Positions 25,402 through 27,002 of a stretch of DNA of 27,002 nucleotides are shown in pieces. Both the position numbers and the translations under genes were made by a program. The notes under the pieces are model-generated. The model did not search any database. It saw nothing but the letters and a program-made list of their open reading frames with translations, and was not told the origin of the DNA. Position 1 is the stretch's first letter, and each line of letters opens with the position of its first letter. This DNA is from an uncultured Clostridia bacterium (GTDB lineage Bacteria; Bacillota; Clostridia; TANB77; CAG-508), in NCBI GenBank assembly GCA_947629995.1, contig CANRFX010000008.1, positions 1-27,002 of the forward strand, read 5' to 3'.

Positions 25402-26344
25402 ATGAAAAAAATATCAGTAGTTATACCAATGTATTATGAAGAAGAAGTAGCACAACAATGCTATGATAGAGTAGTAGAAACTTTAAAGAAAATAGAAAAT
25501 TATGAATATGAAATTATATTTGTAAATGATGGAAGTAAAGATAAAACTTTAGAAATATTAGAAGAAATTGCTCAAAATGATAAGAATGTAAAAGTAATAT
25601 CTTTTTCTAGAAATTTTGGACATCAAGCTGCTGTAACTTGTCGGAATTAAATATGTAACAGGAGATGCAGTTGTAATTATCGATGCAGATCTTCAAGATC
25701 CACCAGAATTAATCCCAGAAATGTTAAAATACTGGGAAGAAGGCAACGAAGTAATCTATGGAAAAAGAAAAACCAGAAAAGGTGAATCTGTTTTTAAATT
25801 ATTAACTGCAAAAATGTTTTATAAAACATTGAATATGTTATCAGACGTTGAAATTCCAAAAGACACAGGAGATTTTAGATTAGTTGATAGAAAAGTAATA
25901 GATGTTGTAAATTCAATGCCAGAGCATAATAAATTTTTAAGAGGACTATTTAGTTGGGTTGGATTTAAGCAAATGCCATATGAATATGAAAGGCAAGAAA
26001 GATATGCAGGGAAAACCAAATATCCTTTAAAGAAAATGTTAAAATTAGCATCTGATGGAATAATAAGTTTTTCAACAAAACCATTAAAGATTGTTGGCGG
26101 ACTTGGAATTTTAACAATAATATTATCAATAGGAATTTTAATTTATTCTTTAATTTCTTATATATTTAAATTGAATAATCTAACAGCAGGTTGGACATCA
26201 ATAATGGTAGCTATTACTTTATTTAGTGGGGTACAATTAATATCTATATGGATTATTGCTGAATATATTGGTAGAATTTTTGATGATACTCAAAAAAGAC
26301 CAGAATATATTATAAACAAAAAAATAAATATTAATGAGGAATGA
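25402..26344 (+). CDS. GtrB/DPM1-like polyprenyl-phosphate glycosyltransferase, one CGG +1 site
   Basis: Read as 25402-25641 plus 25643-26344, giving 313 residues, normal for GtrB-type enzymes. The GT2 domain has SVVIPMYYEEE at the start, FVNDGSKD (40-47) and SRNFGHQAAV (69-78). After the shift come Gly81 in CGIKYVTGD and the catalytic IDADLQDPP (93-101). Two C-terminal spans follow (about 232-258 and 268-292). Zero-frame reading stops at 25648-25650, two codons after CGG, and would lose the catalytic motif. It probably charges undecaprenyl phosphate with a sugar that the upstream GtrA protein flips. The ribosome binding site AAAAGGA is rather distant from the ATG at 25402. Confidence 0.92.
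25642..25645 (+). other. CGG +1 frameshift site 11 (TGT-C-GGA, GtrB-like Gly81)
   Basis: In-frame CGG after GTA ACT TGT. Skipping C25642 gives CGIKYVTGDAVVIIDADLQD, the usual continuation after SRNFGHQAA in this family. The zero frame stops at 25648-25650. Confidence 0.93.
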
Positions 26345-26348
26345 TACA

Positions 26349-27002
26349 ATGAAAAAAATAAAAATTAATATAAATTTAGGAAAATTTATATTAATAGCAA
26401 TATTAGTAGCGATTTTTATTATAACTGCTCTAATGAGTTTTAAAACTGAACTTATTTCAAATCCAGATGAAAAGGCGCATTATGATGCAGTATCTTATTT
26501 TCAAAAACATAATTTACCGCCTAAATTTACATCTGAAGAAATTGAATATTCATTTTCACAATATGGAGAAAGCAGATTAACGGAATTAGATGCATATTAT
26601 TTTTTAGTAGGAAAATATTCGAGTATAATAAATTTATTTTCAAATAATGAAGTATTTAATGTAAGAAGTTTTAATTTAATTTTATTATTAATTATACTAA
26701 TTATGTGTTATAAATTATATACAAAAAAAAGTTATCTATTTATGCCATTTTTGTTAACTTCACAATTATGGTATATATTTTCTTATATTAACAATGATGC
26801 ATGGGCAATTTTTCTGAACTTAATTTTTGTATATCAATTATTTTTCAAGGAAAGTATGTTTAATAAATTAATAGATACAACAAAAGAAAATCCGAAAAGT
26901 GATAAAAAAGCTATAGTAATAGGATTTATCTTATTGGGATTGTTATTTTACCTTCTTTTAATAATAAAAATAAATTATATATTAGCCACAGGTATATGTG
27001 CT
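26349..27002 (+). CDS. Polytopic membrane glycosyltransferase-like protein (GT-C/DUF2142-like), truncated by window end
   Basis: Open from the ATG at 26349 to the end of the window (218 residues, partial). The first span lies at about residues 11-30, followed by an extracytoplasmic loop with NPDEKAHYDAVSYF, an acidic Asp-Glu-x-x-His motif typical of GT-C enzymes and DUF2142-like proteins, then further spans (for example SFNLILLLIILIMCY and a last hydrophobic stretch at the edge). The position after GtrA and a GtrB-like GT2 matches the third component of the three-part Gtr system, the enzyme that transfers the flipped sugar to the glycan. GAGG lies at 26336-26339. The CGG at 26580-26582 is out of phase (ACG GAA) and the frame continues. 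Confidence 0.8.
   Translation, partial: MKKIKININLGKFILIAILVAIFIITALMSFKTELISNPDEKAHYDAVSYFQKHNLPPKFTSEEIEYSFSQYGESRLTELDAYYFLVGKYSSIINLFSNNEVFNVRSFNLILLLIILIMCYKLYTKKSYLFMPFLLTSQLWYIFSYINNDAWAIFLNLIFVYQLFFKESMFNKLIDTTKENPKSDKKAIVIGFILLGLLFYLLLIIKINYILATGICA

Noticed and set aside
194..25645. Nine pseudogenes produced by random frameshift mutations
   Set aside because: Random decay would give varied indels, both directions, stops and lost motifs. All eleven events are an identical C before GGN in codon phase, the downstream frames keep catalytic motifs, and metK and prs are normally essential.
194..25645. Sequencing or assembly error as the explanation
   Set aside because: Not fully excluded without reads. 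Errors would be expected mostly in the abundant A/T homopolymers, in both directions and in any phase; none of that is seen. An error adding C only at codon boundaries before glycine has no obvious cause.
194..25645. CGG reassigned to another amino acid (for example Trp or Gln) without a shift
   Set aside because: The zero frame after CGG soon ends in a stop, at 21972 and 24566 immediately, while homology continues in the +1 frame. A change of meaning alone cannot restore the frame.
194..25645. prfB-type programmed +1 frameshifting
   Set aside because: prfB-type sites need a slippery codon before a stop plus an upstream Shine-Dalgarno element. Here the preceding codons vary, the A-site codon is sense CGG, and no shared upstream element is seen.
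580..26019. Open frames of 60-105 codons on the minus strand and overlapping frames
   Set aside because: They lie antisense to or inside well-supported genes, have the Phe/Leu/Ile/Tyr-rich composition expected from complementing AT-rich coding DNA, and lack convincing ribosome binding sites or family motifs.
1..27002. CRISPR arrays, tRNA or rRNA genes, insertion sequences, integrases or attachment sites
   Set aside because: No regularly spaced repeats, cloverleaf-like segments, transposase motifs or terminal inverted repeats were recognised on either strand by eye.

Overview
The window is a strongly AT-rich stretch, well below 35% GC by eye. Every recognisable gene is on the + strand, with AGGAGG-type ribosome binding sites, TTGACA/TATAAT-type promoters and short Rho-independent terminators. 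Signal-peptide cell-wall hydrolases without an outer-membrane apparatus, RICIN/SH3/GH25 domain mixes and an Asn/Lys/Ile-rich proteome point to a low-GC Bacillota, probably an uncultured Clostridia-type gut organism. The taxon is inference.

Layout. 1-563 is the C-terminal part of a membrane protein. 568-12049 is a glycan operon: ABC-2 exporter (Wzm/Wzt type), MetK, a SAM-dependent methyltransferase with a coiled-coil tail, a GT2-GT4 fusion, a tandem GT2, two more GT2 enzymes, a DUF2304 protein and an SMR/EamA-like membrane protein. 12098-15260 is a secreted five-trefoil RICIN protein ending in a GH25 lysozyme. 15380-20525 is the complete dTDP-L-rhamnose pathway (rfbD, rfbA, rfbC, rfbB) with a membrane glycosyltransferase-like gene inside. 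20640-23772 holds a secreted RICIN-glucosaminidase-SH3 protein and a small membrane-anchored cadherin-like protein. 23941-27002 holds prs (PRPP synthetase), GtrA, a GtrB-like GT2 and the start of a GT-C-like membrane protein. Together they look like a locus making, methylating, exporting and decorating a rhamnose-containing cell-surface polysaccharide, with wall hydrolases that may bind it. No intergenic gap exceeds 300 bases.

The main observation: nine of the genes appear broken by frameshifts, eleven in total, and all eleven are the same event. In each, the next codon in the upstream frame is CGG, and the family sequence resumes exactly one base later with a GGN glycine codon (NNN-C-GGN). 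I found no CGG codon in the window read as arginine, although CGT, CGC and CGA are all used for arginine. I count 26 coding CGG trinucleotides out of codon phase, and none is associated with a frameshift. The affected genes include metK (two sites) and prs (two sites), which are normally essential, and their active-site loops lie downstream of the shifts. Random pseudogenisation or ordinary sequencing error does not predict this. I propose that in this organism CGG is not an arginine codon and that CGGN is decoded with a +1 shift as glycine, either by out-of-frame tRNA-Gly entry at an unassigned codon or by a quadruplet-reading tRNA-Gly. That mechanism is inference; the pattern is directly visible.

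Genes crossing such sites are annotated at full length, with the skipped base given for each.
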